NCBI RefSeq assembly: GCF_040958095.1 | Contig: NC_091208.1 | Location: forward strand, 8,248,591-8,312,590 | Direction: 5' to 3' | DNA length: 64,000 nt | Source: Procambarus clarkii | Taxonomy: Eukaryota; Arthropoda; Malacostraca; Decapoda; Cambaridae | Part shown: piece after piece, positions 11,600 to 24,690 of the stretch | Position numbering within the stretch: the first letter of the stretch is position 1 | Layout of the letters: each line of letters starts with the position of its first letter | Made by a program: the position numbers and the translations under genes | The notes under the pieces: generated by a model | The model's database searches: none | What the model was told of the DNA's origin: nothing | The model's input: the letters and a program-made list of their open reading frames with translations, nothing else

Positions 11600-12461
11600 C
11601 GCTTCTTTAGACTCCTTTTTTAGTATATATAGTTTAGAAAATATAGTTTATATAAATATTTCATTATAAATATTGAATTCTATTAATCTGGACCTGGGGC
11701 TGAGTGCATGGGCATGTTGTCAATTTCTCTTGCAAAATCTGCCTCGCTCGTGTTGATATCAATTATTTTTACAGGGGTTTGGATATCACGCATAAAGAAG
11801 TTGTCCGGATCTTCCACTTTCATGTTGTTTCTTGTAGTGCTTATTGTTATAACAATAACCAGGCACTGCATCACCAACCTCAACAAGTTCCTGAACAACA
11901 TCAACACCAGCCTCCACACTCTCAGCCACAACATAACCATAACCAGGCACATCATCACCAACCTCAACAACGCCCTGAACAACATCAACACCAGCCTCCA
12001 CACCCTCAGCCACAACATAACCATAACCAGGCACTGCATCACCAACCTCAACAAGGACCTGAACAACATCAACACCAGCCTCCACACCCTCACCCACAAC
12101 ATAACCATAACCAGGCACTGCATCGCCAACCTCAACAAGGCCCTGAACAACATCAACACCAGCCTCCACACCCTCAGCCACAACATAGCCATAACCAGGC
12201 AATGCATCACCAACCTCAACAAGGCCCTGAACAACATCAACACCAGCCTCCACACCCTTAGCCACAACATAACCATAACCAGGCACTGCATCACCAACTT
12301 CAACAAGGCCCTGAACAACATCAACACCAGCCTCCACACTCTCAGCCACAACATAACCATAACCAGGCACTGCATCACCAACCTCAACAAGGCTCTGAAC
12401 AACATCAACACCAGCCTCCACACCCTTAGCCACAACATAACCATAACCAGGCACTGCATCC
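11600..12461. repeat. Leader plus 84-bp minisatellite, array 3 (7 units)
   Basis: Seven units from about 11846. Module P is absent and module D precedes the leader directly. The plus frame starting at 11708 is open for 274 codons. It opens with two hydrophobic stretches (LVLISIIFTGVWI and FMLFLVVLIVI), then repeats with NIT and NTS sequons. The alternative plus frame (QPQHNHNQ) is cut by TAG codons in some units. Confidence 0.92.
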
Positions 12462-12840
12462 AATTGCAGGATAAGGATTTGGGATTGGACGGTGGGAGGG
12501 GGGGGGGTGAAGGAATGGTGCCCAGTAGCTAAGTGGTCCCCACTTACGGAAGACTGTAACAGTGACTTTAGAATACGGTACACAAAAGGGATATTAATAG
12601 GGTATTCAAAGTATCAACAGAAAATTTCTAGTGGAATAAAACAAAAAAAATTTGTGAACATAAAAGTTACCCATGAAAGTGGTATAGAAAACTACAAAAA
12701 GACGACTGTCTCAGAGTTGGAGTAAAAGCAAAATAATAATATTCATTACATCTCAAATACAATTCTTTTTTTAAAAGAAATTAATAAATATTAAAGTTTA
12801 ATTAATAAATATTAGTTTAATTAGAGAAATAATAGAGAAA
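12462..12840. other. Post-array tail and AT-rich spacer
   Basis: Conserved tail with a G run near 12500, then AT-rich spacer interrupted by a SINE. No gene. Confidence 0.75.
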
Positions 12841-13069
12841 GAAATGGGTTCGTATCCTGGCCGGGGAGGATTTACTGGGCGCAATTCCTTAACTGTAGCC
12901 TCTGTTTAACGCAACAGTAAAATGTGTACTTGGATGAAAAAACGATTCTTCGCGGCAGGGGATCGTATTCCAGGGACCATAGGATTAAGGACTTGCCCGA
13001 AACGCTACGCGTACTAGTGGCTGTACAAGAATGTAACAACTCTTGTATATATCTCAAAAAAAAAAAAAA
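12841..13069 (+). mobile_element. tRNA-derived SINE, 5'-truncated
   Basis: Starts at GGGTTCGTATCC, an RNA polymerase III B-box-like sequence (consensus GGTTCGANTCC). It is followed by a CCGGGGAGGATTTACTGGGC body, the tail motif GCCCGAAACGCTACGCGTAC and a poly(A) run to 13069. No A box is seen upstream, so the 5' end is missing. The tail resembles the LINE tails at 10675 and 62337, suggesting shared retrotransposition machinery. Confidence 0.72.
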
Positions 13070-13460
13070 ATTAATAATATAATATTAAAGTAATTTTTAA
13101 ATATTATTTGATGTTGTTTTAAAAGTTTTAAAATTTTACCACATAATTTACAGTGTTAATATTCCTTACAAAATATATTAATTATATTCAAGGAGCTTGT
13201 AAAATCAACCGTTTCCATTTATTACTTGTTAAAATTTTGAGACTAACGAAGTAAGTAGGCGTCACCTAGCTACTGTGTACTACAGTTATTAGCGTGTGGT
13301 ATAACACTCTCTGTGTACCGTGTTCTAAGGCCAGTGGTTGTCACAGAAACTCGTGTTTCACCAGGTTGTTGTTAGTGTTTTGGTCATGCTGGTGTTACTT
13401 GTTAGTGTTTTGTTCAGGTTGTCACTGTGCACTAAGCATAGAGCCAGCAGGTGGTCACTG
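13070..13460. repeat. AT-rich spacer, block J and degraded 33-bp units
   Basis: Completes the spacer split by the SINE. Block J (CTCTGTGTACCGTGTTCTAA) lies at about 13300-13360, followed by shortened GTGTTTTGGTCA units. No gene. Confidence 0.75.
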
Positions 13461-13700
13461 AGTACTTAATCCCAGTGACGTCATGCAGTAAGCTGGACCC
13501 CAGTGACGTCATGCACTAAACAAGACCCCAGGGACGTCATGCACTAAGCAGGACCCCAGTGACGTCATGCACTAAGCTGGGCCCAAATGACGTAATGCAC
13601 TAGGCAGGACCCAAGTGACGTCATGCACTAAGCAGGACCCCAGTGACGCCATGCACTAAGGAGGACCCCAGTGACGTCATGAACTAAGCAGGACCCCTCA
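13461..13700 (+). repeat. 28-bp CRE minisatellite, array 4
   Basis: About eight to nine units, mostly TGACGTCA with a few single changes (TGACGCCA, TGACGTAA, GGACGTCA). Confidence 0.93.
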
Positions 13701-13989
13701 TGAATGAGAGGACTCTGACATGTGAATGGACTCACTACTGTGTGCAGTGATCATTGTAAGGCACTGTTAAACACCTGCTTTCTGGTTGTTTCTTAAATTC
13801 GGTGCATGAACAGCGGTGAATGACGTAAATGTGTAAACATCAGTCAGGAGGAGGAGGGGTGACGTCTCCAAGACAACGACGTCGCAATCTTCCCTTTAAC
13901 CGGTATTTAAATATTACATAACAAGTGAATGAGAAAGAAATGTCCAAAATCTGAAGAATGTTGTTGTGTAACAAGTAGGAAGACGTGTT
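13701..13989 (+). promoter_or_regulatory. Module P, copy 3
   Basis: Full-length P with TGACGTAA, TGTAAACA, TCTCCAAGACAACG (mutated RFX-like motif) and TATTTAAATA at 13904-13913. Confidence 0.45.
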
Positions 13990-14362
13990 GCAAAATCATC
14001 ATGTTGAGTGCTGAGTGCATTGGCATTTTGAAAATTTATCTTGCAAAATCTGCCTCGCTCGTGTTGATATCAATTATATTACCAGAAGGTGTGGATATCA
14101 CGCATAAAGACGTCCGGATCTACCACTTTCATGCTGTTTATTGCAGTGATTATTGTTATAACCATAACCAGGCACTGCATCACCAACCTCAACAAGGCCC
14201 TGAACAACATCAACACCAGCCTCCACACCCTCAGCCACAACATAACCATAACCAGACACTGCATCACCAACCTCAACAAGGACCTGATCAACATCAACAC
14301 CAGCCTCAACACCCTCAGCCACAACATAACCTTGGCTGGTTATGTTGTCAGACACTGCATCC
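13990..14362. repeat. Leader plus 84-bp minisatellite, array 4 (2 units)
   Basis: Short array of two units plus the terminal part-unit. The leader has a 3-bp deletion, and a change giving TTATCTTGC creates a stop in the minus leader frame. Confidence 0.88.
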
Positions 14363-15061
14363 AATAACAGGATAAGGATTTGGGATTGGACGGGGAAGGA
14401 GAAGGAAGGGGGGAGGGGAGGGAAGGAAGGAATGGTGCCCAGTAGCTAAGTGATCCCCAGTTACTGACGACTGTGACAGTGGCCTAAGAATACGGTACAC
14501 AATGGGAATATTAATAGGGTATTCAACGTATCAACACAAAATTTCTGTTGGAATTTAACGTATAAAATATTGAATATGAAAGTTAGCCATAAAGGTAGTA
14601 CAGGAAACCCCGACCAAACGACCTTTATTGTGTGGAAGGAAAAGCATTATATTATTATTTATTACTTCTTAAATATAATTAGATCGTTACAAAAAATATT
14701 GATAAAAGTGTTTGTTTAACAATATAAAATTTAAAAAAAAATCTGTTTAAATTTTATTTATAATTTTTTAAATGTTTTTTTTAGCAAAAAATTATTTTTT
14801 TTTGTAATAAAGAATTATTTAGTTATTAGGGCACTACTTGTATTACACTAACAGTACAAATTTATACAATTTTATGTGTACAATATACACGCAAAAGATT
14901 AAACTTCACATTCGACCGTGAGTAGCTATAACTTAGGTACTGTGTACTACAGTAGTTGTTAGAGTGTGGGGGGGACACTTAGCTACTGTGTACCGTGTTC
15001 TGAGGCCAGTGGTTGACACTGAAACTCACCTTTCAACAGGTGTTTCTTGTTGTTGGTGTTT
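14363..15061. repeat. Post-array tail, AT-rich spacer and block J
   Basis: Tail with a G/A-rich run at 14390-14430, AT-rich spacer, then block J (TACTGTGTACCGTGTTCTGA) at about 14975-15030. No gene. Confidence 0.8.
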
Positions 15062-15505
15062 TGGTCAGGTGGTCACAGAGTACTAAGCTTGAGCCAGCAG
15101 GTGGCCACAGAGCAGTAAGCCTAGAGCCAGTAGGTGGCCACATAGCAGTAAGCCTAGAGCCAGCAGGTGGCCACAGAGCAGTAAGCCTGGAGCCAGCAGG
15201 TGGCCGCAGAGCAGTAAGCCTAGAGCCAGCAGGTGGCCACAGAGCAGTAAGCCTAGAGCCAGCAGGTGGCCACAGAGCAGTAAGCCTAGAGTCAGCAGGT
15301 GGCCACAGAGCAGTAAACCTACAGCCAACAGGTGGTCACAGAGCAGTGAGCCTAGAGCCAGCTGGTGGCTACAGTGCAGTCAGCCTTAAGCCAGCAGGTG
15401 GCAACAGAGCAGTAAAGCTAGAGCCAGCAGGGGGCCGCAGAGCAGTAAGCCTAGAGCCAGCAGGTAGCCACAGAACAGTAAAAATAGAGCCAGCAGGTAT
15501 GTTGA
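15062..15505 (+). repeat. 33-bp GGCCAC-type minisatellite (about 13 units)
   Basis: Thirteen or so 33-bp units; the right-hand units are more diverged. The last unit is fused to the truncated Penelope-like element at AGCAGGTATG. Confidence 0.93.
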
Positions 15506-16730
15506 GAACATTTTTAAGCAGATACTTGATGCCAGATGTCTGCAGCAGCTGAAGGAGGCATTTGAGCGGACGTTTGTGTTGAGTTTCACTTGTGAGATGG
15601 AGAGTAATGGGAAGCTGCCCTTTCTGAATGTAATAGTCACAGAAAGGGGCGGAGGCTTCCACACTGCAGTCTTCACTAAGGAAACAAACATAGGAATGTT
15701 CCTCAAATGCCAATAGTGACTGGCCAAACAGGTACAAGTGGAGTGTTGTCAGCACTTATGTCGACCGTGCTCTCAGCATTGGAAGCAAGTCGATGAAAAA
15801 CCCTGTAGGGTAAGGCAGGTCCAAGTCAACAACGGGTTCTCTAACAGTTTTGTTGAAGATATCATAAAAAGAAAGGTGAAGCGCCATGCAACCTCTGAAG
15901 AGTCAACCAACACAACACTTGTACTCCCTATTAGACTATTTTACAGGAACTTCTTTTCGACAGCTGATAAAATGGAGGAAAGGGTCCTGGAAGATATTGT
16001 TGATAGGAACGTTATCCCTACAGACTAAATTCAGAAAATACAATTGATAATTTATTTTAAAACCAAAAAACGGCCAATGTTCTCATGAAAAACTCCCCAG
16101 ACACCAAGCAGAACGCCTTGAAGGAAACTAACGTCGTCTATGCCTTTAAATGCCCACTTGGGGACTGTAAGCCCCAAAGAACTCAGTATATAGGCAAAAG
16201 AACAACGTCTCTTTCCAGGCGATTAACAATGCATAAACAATAGGGCTTCATCTAGGAACATATAATCTCTTCTCACAACCATACCGTCACCAGTGAAATC
16301 TTAACAAACAACACAGAAAACATCGATAGGTACAGCGTTAGCAGGCGGCTCGACATCAGCGAGGCACTTCATATAAAAAATTCAACACCAGCAATCAACA
16401 GCCAATTAATGCACAACTATATTTTACCCACTTCAAGACTCCGAACCAATATGGAAGCAGCAGGAGGAAATATGGGCCAATAGGCCTTTTGCAGTTACTT
16501 CCATTCATATGTTCTCATATCCAAGTTATACCCATTGTTTCCTGTTCTGTCTTGTGTTTGTCCCAAGTTTGTTCACCTCACCCAAAACTTTTGTACCATA
16601 TCACCTCGCCCAATAGAGTATAAGTACGATGAATTTGTGTGTAAATTAAATCTTTGAAAATGTAATAAGCCATCACGAAACGCGTTCAGGCGTCAGACCA
16701 TAAATAAAAATTAATTTTGGAGAATTTATA
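15506..16730 (+). pseudogene. Penelope-like element: reverse-transcriptase end and GIY-YIG endonuclease, 5'-truncated and decayed
   Basis: Penelope-like elements encode a telomerase-related reverse transcriptase fused, in the main group, to a GIY-YIG endonuclease. The sequence begins in the C-terminal part of the polymerase, with ESNGKLPFLNVIV (about 15600) and the typical following motif NRYKWSVVSTYVDRAL (about 15740) in a shifted frame. The linker FYRNFFSTADKMEERVL follows. The endonuclease core is VVYAFKCPLGDCK then TQYIGKRTTSLSRRL (about 16130-16240), matching the GIY-YIG signature (YIG) and its arginines. Two frame changes and at least three stops (15715, after 16025 and after 16240) make it non-functional. 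The 3' end carries CGAAACGCGTTCAGGC. Confidence 0.82.
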
Positions 16731-16749
16731 TTTCAATTACCACCGACAA

Positions 16750-18361
<1,612 letters not shown>

Positions 18362-18388
18362 GAATAACCACATATGAAAAATAGAAAA

Positions 18389-18428
18389 TGCTTAACGCGT
18401 TTTCGGCTAATTCGCCTTCATCAGAGCA
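18389..18428 (-). ncRNA. Hammerhead ribozyme candidate, minus strand
   Basis: Exact reverse-complement copy of the plus-strand candidate at 18502-18541. The core CUGAUGA is read from 18424 to 18418 and GAAA from 18404 to 18401, with the same three short helices. It is transcribed in the opposite direction, so the two are back to back. Confidence 0.6.
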
Positions 18429-18501
18429 AAGTAGAATCCTACTTTGCTCAAAGTTGATTCTGTGTTGATTCACAGTACAAAGTACAAAGTTGATTCTACT
18501 T

Positions 18502-18541
18502 TGCTCTGATGAAGGCGAATTAGCCGAAAACGCGTTAAGCA
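18502..18541 (+). ncRNA. Hammerhead ribozyme candidate, plus strand
   Basis: Conserved core CUGAUGA at 18506-18512 and GAAA at 18526-18529. Stem II pairs GGC (18514-18516) with GCC (18523-18525) around a six-base loop, with one extra A at 18513. Stem III is the self-complementary AACGCGUU at 18529-18536 with a two-base loop. Stem I pairs UGCU (18502-18505) with AGCA (18538-18541). Predicted cleavage follows A18537. Hammerheads with very short stem III are known in Penelope-like retroelements, which fits the context. The extra A and short stems mean activity is not certain. Confidence 0.65.
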
Positions 18542-18602
18542 TTTTCTATTTTTCATATGTGGTTATTCTGCATACTTGGATCAGTGTTTTTGTGATCATT
18601 GT

Positions 18603-18966
<364 letters not shown>

Positions 18967-19269
18967 CACACAGATACAGGTGACATTTAGACGATGAATT
19001 CTCCCCTAAAAGCCCAGTTTCTTAAATGACAAACCCGGCTGTTTGCTTCCTTTGGAGGGGCATAAAACATGACATATATGCAGTTAATGGCGTAAATGTG
19101 TAAACATCAGTCATGAGGAGGGGGGGTGATGTCTCCATGACAACGGCGTCGCATCTTCCCTTTAACCGGTATTTAAATACTATATAACAAGTGAATGAGA
19201 AAGAAATGTCCAAAATATTTAACAAAGTTGCAGTGTATCAAGTAGGAAGACATGTTGCAACATCATCAT
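18967..19269 (+). promoter_or_regulatory. Module P, copy 4, alternative subfamily
   Basis: Matches the copy at 2561-2860, including the CAGATACAGGTGACATTTAG start, with TATTTAAATA at 19170-19179. The shared alternative upstream half indicates descent of this unit and unit 2 from the same ancestor. Confidence 0.45.
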
Positions 19270-19863
19270 GCTTCGAAACTCCTTTATTAATTTAGAATAT
19301 AGTTTAGAAAAATATTTCTTAATAAATATTGAATTCCATGAGTCTGGACTCGGGGCTGAGTGCATGGGCATGTTGTCACTTTCTCTTGCAAAATCTGCCT
19401 CGCTCGTGTTGATATAAATTACATATACAGGAGTTTGGATATCACGCATAAAGACGTTGTCTGGATCTTCAACTTTCATGATGTTTATTGTAGTGCTTAT
19501 TGTTATAACCATAACCAGACACTGCATCACCAACCTCAACAAGGCCCTGAACAACATCAACACCAGCCTCCACACCCTCAGCCACAACATAACCATAACC
19601 AGACACAGCATTACCAACCTCAACAAGGCCCTGACCAACATCAACACCAGCCTCCACACCATCAGCCACAACATAACCATAACCAGGCACTGCATCACCA
19701 ACCTCAACAAGGCCCTGAACAACATCAACACCGGCCTCCACACCCTCAGCCACAACATAACCATAACCAGGCACTGCATCACCAACCTCAACAAGGCCCT
19801 GAACAACATCAACACCAGCGTCCACACCCTCAGCCACAACATAACCATAACCAGGCACTGCAT
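19270..19863. repeat. Leader plus 84-bp minisatellite, array 5 (4 units)
   Basis: Four units from about 19500. The plus leader frame from the ATG at 19364 hits TAA at 19415-19417, whereas the minus leader frame (EDPDNVFMRDIQTPV) stays open. Confidence 0.92.
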
Positions 19864-20604
19864 CCAATTGCAAGATAAGGATCAGGGATTGGACGGGGAG
19901 GGGGGTAATGGAATGATGCCCAGTAGCTAAGTGATCCCCACTTACTGACGACTGTGACAGTGGCCTCCGAATACGGTACACAAATGGGATATTAATAGGG
20001 TATTCAGAGTATCAACCGAAAATTTCTGGTGGAATAAAACATAAGAAATTGCGAACATAAAAGTTACCCATGAATGCGGTATAGAAAACCACGAAAAGAC
20101 GACGATCTCCTGTGGGAGGAAAAACAGAATAATAATATTTATTACTTTTTCAATATCATTATTTTATAAAACTTTAAAATCTAAATTTGCTTTTTATTTT
20201 TTTACATAACCGTACATAGAAAACTTATCCTTTTTTCAAATTATTAAAATTAAAAAAAATTTTAACACAAAAACTTACTTTCCTAATATTTCCTAAAAAA
20301 AAATTTTTTATATATAAGAAACTTCTTAACATAACCGATAGGCGGGCACAATAATAAAATTTTTAGTATACATAAGAAAATTGTATATAGTCATTAGTAG
20401 GTAGGCATCACCTAGCTTCTGTCAATTACAGTTATTAGTGTGGTATAACATTTATATAGTACTATGTTTTAAGACCAGTGGTTGTCACAGAAGCTCGTGT
20501 TTCAACAGGTTGTTGTTGTTAGTCTTTTGGTCACGCTGGTGTTTCTTGATGTTGGTGTTTTGGTCAGGTGGTCACAGGGCACTAAGCATGGAGCCAGCAG
20601 GTTG
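19864..20604. repeat. Post-array tail, AT-rich spacer, block J and 33-bp units
   Basis: Same module order as unit 1, with two or three degraded GTGTTTCTTG-type units at 20505-20575 and one GGCCAC-type remnant. No gene. Confidence 0.8.
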
Positions 20605-20822
20605 TCACAGAGTACTTAATCCCAGTGACTTCATGCACTAAGCAGGATACCAGTGATGTCATGCACTAAGCACGATCCCAGTGACCTCATGCAGTAAGCA
20701 GGACTCCAGTGACGTCATGCAATAAACAGGACCCCAGTGACGTCATGCACTAAACTGGACTCCAGTGACATCATGCACTAAGCAGGACCCCAGTGACGTC
20801 ATGCACTAAGCAGGACCCCTCA
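20605..20822 (+). repeat. 28-bp CRE minisatellite, array 5
   Basis: About eight units, four with intact TGACGTCA and others with TGATGTCA, TGACATCA or TGACCTCA. Confidence 0.93.
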
Positions 20823-21109
20823 TGAATGTGAGGACTCTGACATGCGAATGGACTCACTACTGTGTGCAGTGATCATTGTAAGGCACTGTTAAACACCTGC
20901 TTTCTGGTTGTTTCTTGAATTCGGTGAATGACGTAAATGTGTAAACATCAGCCAGGAGGAGGAGGGGTGATGTCTCCATGACAACGGCGTCGCATCTTAA
21001 CTTTAACCTGTATTTAAATACTACATAACAAGTGAATGAGAAAGAAATGTCCAAAATCTGAACAATGTTGCAGTGTAACAATTAGGAAGACGTGTTGCAA
21101 CATCATCAT
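20823..21109 (+). promoter_or_regulatory. Module P, copy 5
   Basis: Standard subfamily with TGACGTAA, TGTAAACA, CCATGACAACGG and TATTTAAATA at 21011-21020. Confidence 0.45.
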
Positions 21110-21692
21110 GCTTCTAAACTCATTTTTTAGTTTAGAAAAATATTTCATTATAAATATTGAATTCCATGAGTCCGGACATGGGACTGAGCGCATGGACATG
21201 TTGACAATTTATCTTGCAAAATCTGCCTCGCTCGTGTTGATATCAATTATATTTACAGGAGTTTGAATATCACGCATAAAGACGTTGTCCGGATCTACCA
21301 CTTTCATGCTGTTTATTGTAGTCCTTATTGTTATAACAATAACCAGGCACTGCAGTACCAACCTCAACAAGGTCCTGAACAACATCAACACCAGCCTCCA
21401 CACCCTCAGCCACAACATAACCATAACCAGACACTGCATCACCAACCTCAACAAGGCCCTGAACAACATCAACACCAGCCTCCACACCCTCAGCCACAAC
21501 ATAACCATAACCAGGCACTGCAGTACCAACCTCAACAAGGCCCTGAACAACATCAACACCAGCCTCCACACCCTCAGCCACAACATAACCATAACCAGAC
21601 ACTGCATCACCAACCTCAACAAGGTCCTGAACAACAACAGCACCAGCCTCCACACCCTCAGCCACAACATAACCATAACCAGGCACTGCATC
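21110..21692. repeat. Leader plus 84-bp minisatellite, array 6 (4 units)
   Basis: Four units with alternating variants: units 1 and 3 read CTGCAGTACC, units 2 and 4 CTGCATCACC. This suggests a two-unit (168-bp) duplication step. The plus leader frame is broken by TGA replacing the TGG codon at about 21264. The minus leader frame is stopped by TTATCTTGC. Confidence 0.92.
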
Positions 21693-22390
21693 TAATTTCA
21701 GGATAAGGATTAGGGATTGGACGGGGGGGGGAAGGAATGGTGCCCAGCAGCTAAGTTATCCTTACTTGCTGACTTCTTTGACAATGGCCTAAGAATACGG
21801 TACACAAAGAGGATATTGATAAGGTATTCAAAGTATCAATATAAAATTTGTGGTAAAATTATACAAAAAATTTTGAATATAAAAGTTAATCATTAAAGAG
21901 ATATAGAAAACCGCGACAATTCAACGAAGTGGGTGTGAGAGGATGAGCAAGATGTTAGTATTTATTATTTATTAAATACAAATATATTATACAATGAAAA
22001 ATATTGATATTAAAATTTTATTTTAAATATAAAAGTAAATTTAATTCTTTAAGAAATGTTTTGATTTGTAAAATGTTTCAAGAATTTTAGCACAAAAGAT
22101 TTTTTCCTAAATTTTTAGTATAATATTTAATATTGTAAAAAAAACTTTAGTTATATTAGATAAAACCTTAATTAGAAAAAAATATTGAGTGTTCATTATA
22201 CACATCAAATTATGCAGAGATTATAGTTCACTAAGAGACTGTCTACCACAGTAGTCGTTGCAGTTGTTATAGAGTAGGTGACACTTAGCTACTGTGTACC
22301 GTGTTCTGAGGTCTGTGGTTGCCACAGAAAGACACTTTTCAACAGGTGTTTCTTGTTGTTTATGTTTTGGTCAGGTGGCCACAGTGTACT
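21693..22390. repeat. Post-array tail, AT-rich spacer and block J
   Basis: Tail, very AT-rich spacer (about 21830-22200), block J at about 22255-22330 and a single GTGTTTCTTG-type unit. No gene. Confidence 0.8.
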
Positions 22391-23490
22391 TAATCCCAGT
22401 GACGTTATGCACTCAACAGGACTCCAGTGACGTCATGCACTCAACAGGATTCCAGTGACGTCATGCACTAAGCAGGACCCCAGTGATGTCATGTAATAAG
22501 CAGGACCCTAGTGACGTCATGCACTAAGCAGAACCCCAGTGACGTCATGTACTGAACAGGACCCTAGTGACGTCATGCACTAAGTAGGACCCCAGTGACG
22601 TCATGCACTAAGCAGGACCCAAGTGACGTCATGCACTAAGCAGGACCTCAGTGACGTCATGTTCTAACCACGATCCCGGTGACGTCATAGATTAAGCAGG
22701 ACTCCAGTGACGTCATGCACAAAACAGGACCCTAGTGACGTCATGCACTAATCAGGATCACAGTGAATTCATGCTCTAAGCAGGACCCCAGTGACGTCAT
22801 GCATTAAATATGACCCCAGTGACGTCATGCATTAATAACGATTCCAGTGACGTCATGCACTAAGCAGGACCCCAATGACGTCATACACTAAGCAGGACCC
22901 CAGTGGCATCATGCACTAAGCAAGACCCCAGTGACGTCATAGATTAAGCAAGACACCAGTGACGTTATGCACTAAGCAGGACCCCAGTGACGTCATGCAC
23001 TAAGCAAGATCACAGGTACGTCATGCACAAAGCAGGACTCCACGTCATGCACTAAGCAGGTCTCCACGTCATGCACTAAGCAGGACTCCAGTGATGTCAT
23101 GCACTAAGCAGGACCCCAATGACATCAAACACTAAGCAGGACCCCAGTGACATCATGCACTAAGCAGGACTCCAGTGACCTCATGCAATAAGCAGGACCC
23201 CAGTGAAGTCATGCACTAAGCAGGACCCCAGGGACGTCATGCACTAAGCAGGACCCAAGTGACGTCATACACTAAGCAGGACCCCAGTGACGTCATGCAA
23301 TAAGCAGGACCCCAGTGAAGTCTTGCAATAAGCAGGACCCCAAGGACGTCATGCACTAAGCAGGACCCAAGTGACGTCATGCACTGAGCACGTTCTCAGT
23401 GACGTCATGCATTAAGCAGGACCCCAGAGACGTCATACACTAAGCAGGACCCCAGTGACGTCATGCACTAAGCAGGACCCCTCATGAATG
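22391..23490 (+). repeat. 28-bp CRE minisatellite, array 6 (largest, about 39 units)
   Basis: About 1.1 kb of tandem 28-bp units. Many keep TGACGTCA. Frequent variants are TGATGTCA and TGACATCA, the transitions expected from decay of the central CpG. A few units are shortened (near 23040-23075). The array runs through a truncated junction directly into an 84-bp array. Confidence 0.95.
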
Positions 23491-23840
23491 TGAGGCACTG
23501 CATCACCAACCTCAACAAGGCCCTGAACAACAACAACACCAGCCTCCACACCCTCAGCCACAACATAACCATAACCAGGCACTGCATCACCAACCTCAAC
23601 AAGGCCCTGAACAACATCAACACCGGCCTCCACACCCTCAGCCACAACATAACCATAACCAGGCACTGCATCACCAACCTCAACAAGGCCCTGAACAACA
23701 TCAACACCAGCCTCCACACCCTCAGCCACAACATAACCATAACTAGGCACTGCATCACCAACCTCAACAAGGCTCTGAACAACATCAACACCAGCCTCCA
23801 CACCCTCAGCCACAACATAACCATAACCAGGCACTGCATC
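23491..23840. repeat. 84-bp minisatellite, array 7 (4 units), without P or leader
   Basis: The CRE-array end (CTCATGAATGTGAGG) is joined straight to CACTGCATCACC of an 84-bp unit at 23491-23500. Module P and the leader are deleted. The 3' boundary of the array is normal. Confidence 0.92.
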
Positions 23841-24480
23841 CAATTGCCGGATAAGGATTTGGGATTGGACGGAGGAGTGGGGGGTGGGGGGGTGGAAGGA
23901 ATGGTGCCCATTAGCTAAGTGATCCCCATTTACTGACTACTGTGACAGTGGCCTAAGAATACGGTACGCAAAGGGGATATTAATAAGGTATTCGAAGAAT
24001 CAATACAAAATTTCTTGTCGAATGAAACATAAAAATTTTGAATATTGAGGTTACCCATTAAGGCGGTATAGAAAATCACGACCAGACAACCTTATGAGTG
24101 TGGGAGAAAGAGCAGGATGTCAATATGTATTTGTTTTTAAATACAACAGTAAGTAATCTGCAAATATATTTATATAACCATTTTAATAACAAAATATAAT
24201 TATAGAAACTAAGTGAACTTTTTTTTAAATATTAAGATGTTCATGAATTTTAGCAAAAACATTTGTTTTCTTATTAATTTAAAAAAAATATTATTTATAT
24301 ACAATGAACCTTTTGGTTAAACATGTTAAAGTTAAATTCTAAATAATTCGCATTTATTTGTGGTGTACAATATACACTTCAAACTTTACAGTCTTCAGCG
24401 AGTAGGGATCACTAAGATACTGTGTACTTAAGTGGTCGTCACAGTTTTGGTCACGATGCTGTTTCTTGTTATTGGTGTTT
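23841..24480. repeat. Post-array tail, AT-rich spacer and shortened block J
   Basis: Usual tail and AT-rich spacer, then an abbreviated J. No gene. Confidence 0.75.
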
Positions 24481-24690
24481 TGGTCAGGTGGCCACATAGC
24501 ACTAAGCCCAGAGGCATCAAGTGATCATAGAGTACTAATCCTAGAGCCGAAAGGTAGCCACAGAGCGTAAACCTAGAGCCAACAAGTGGCCACAGAGCTA
24601 TAAGCCTGGAGCGAGTAGGTGGCCACAGAGCACTAAGCCAGTAGGTGGTCACAGTGTACTTAACCAAGAGCTAACAGGTTGAAAATGGAA
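24481..24690 (+). repeat. 33-bp GGCCAC-type minisatellite, degenerate
   Basis: About six units with many substitutions and length changes compared with the homogeneous array at 30371. It leads into module D. Confidence 0.8.

Noticed and set aside
12841..12870. tRNA gene
   Set aside because: Only a B-box-like sequence is present, with no A box or cloverleaf; the poly(A) tail marks a SINE.
22391..23490. CRISPR-like array
   Set aside because: Units are contiguous without unique spacers and the context is eukaryotic retroelements; it is a minisatellite.
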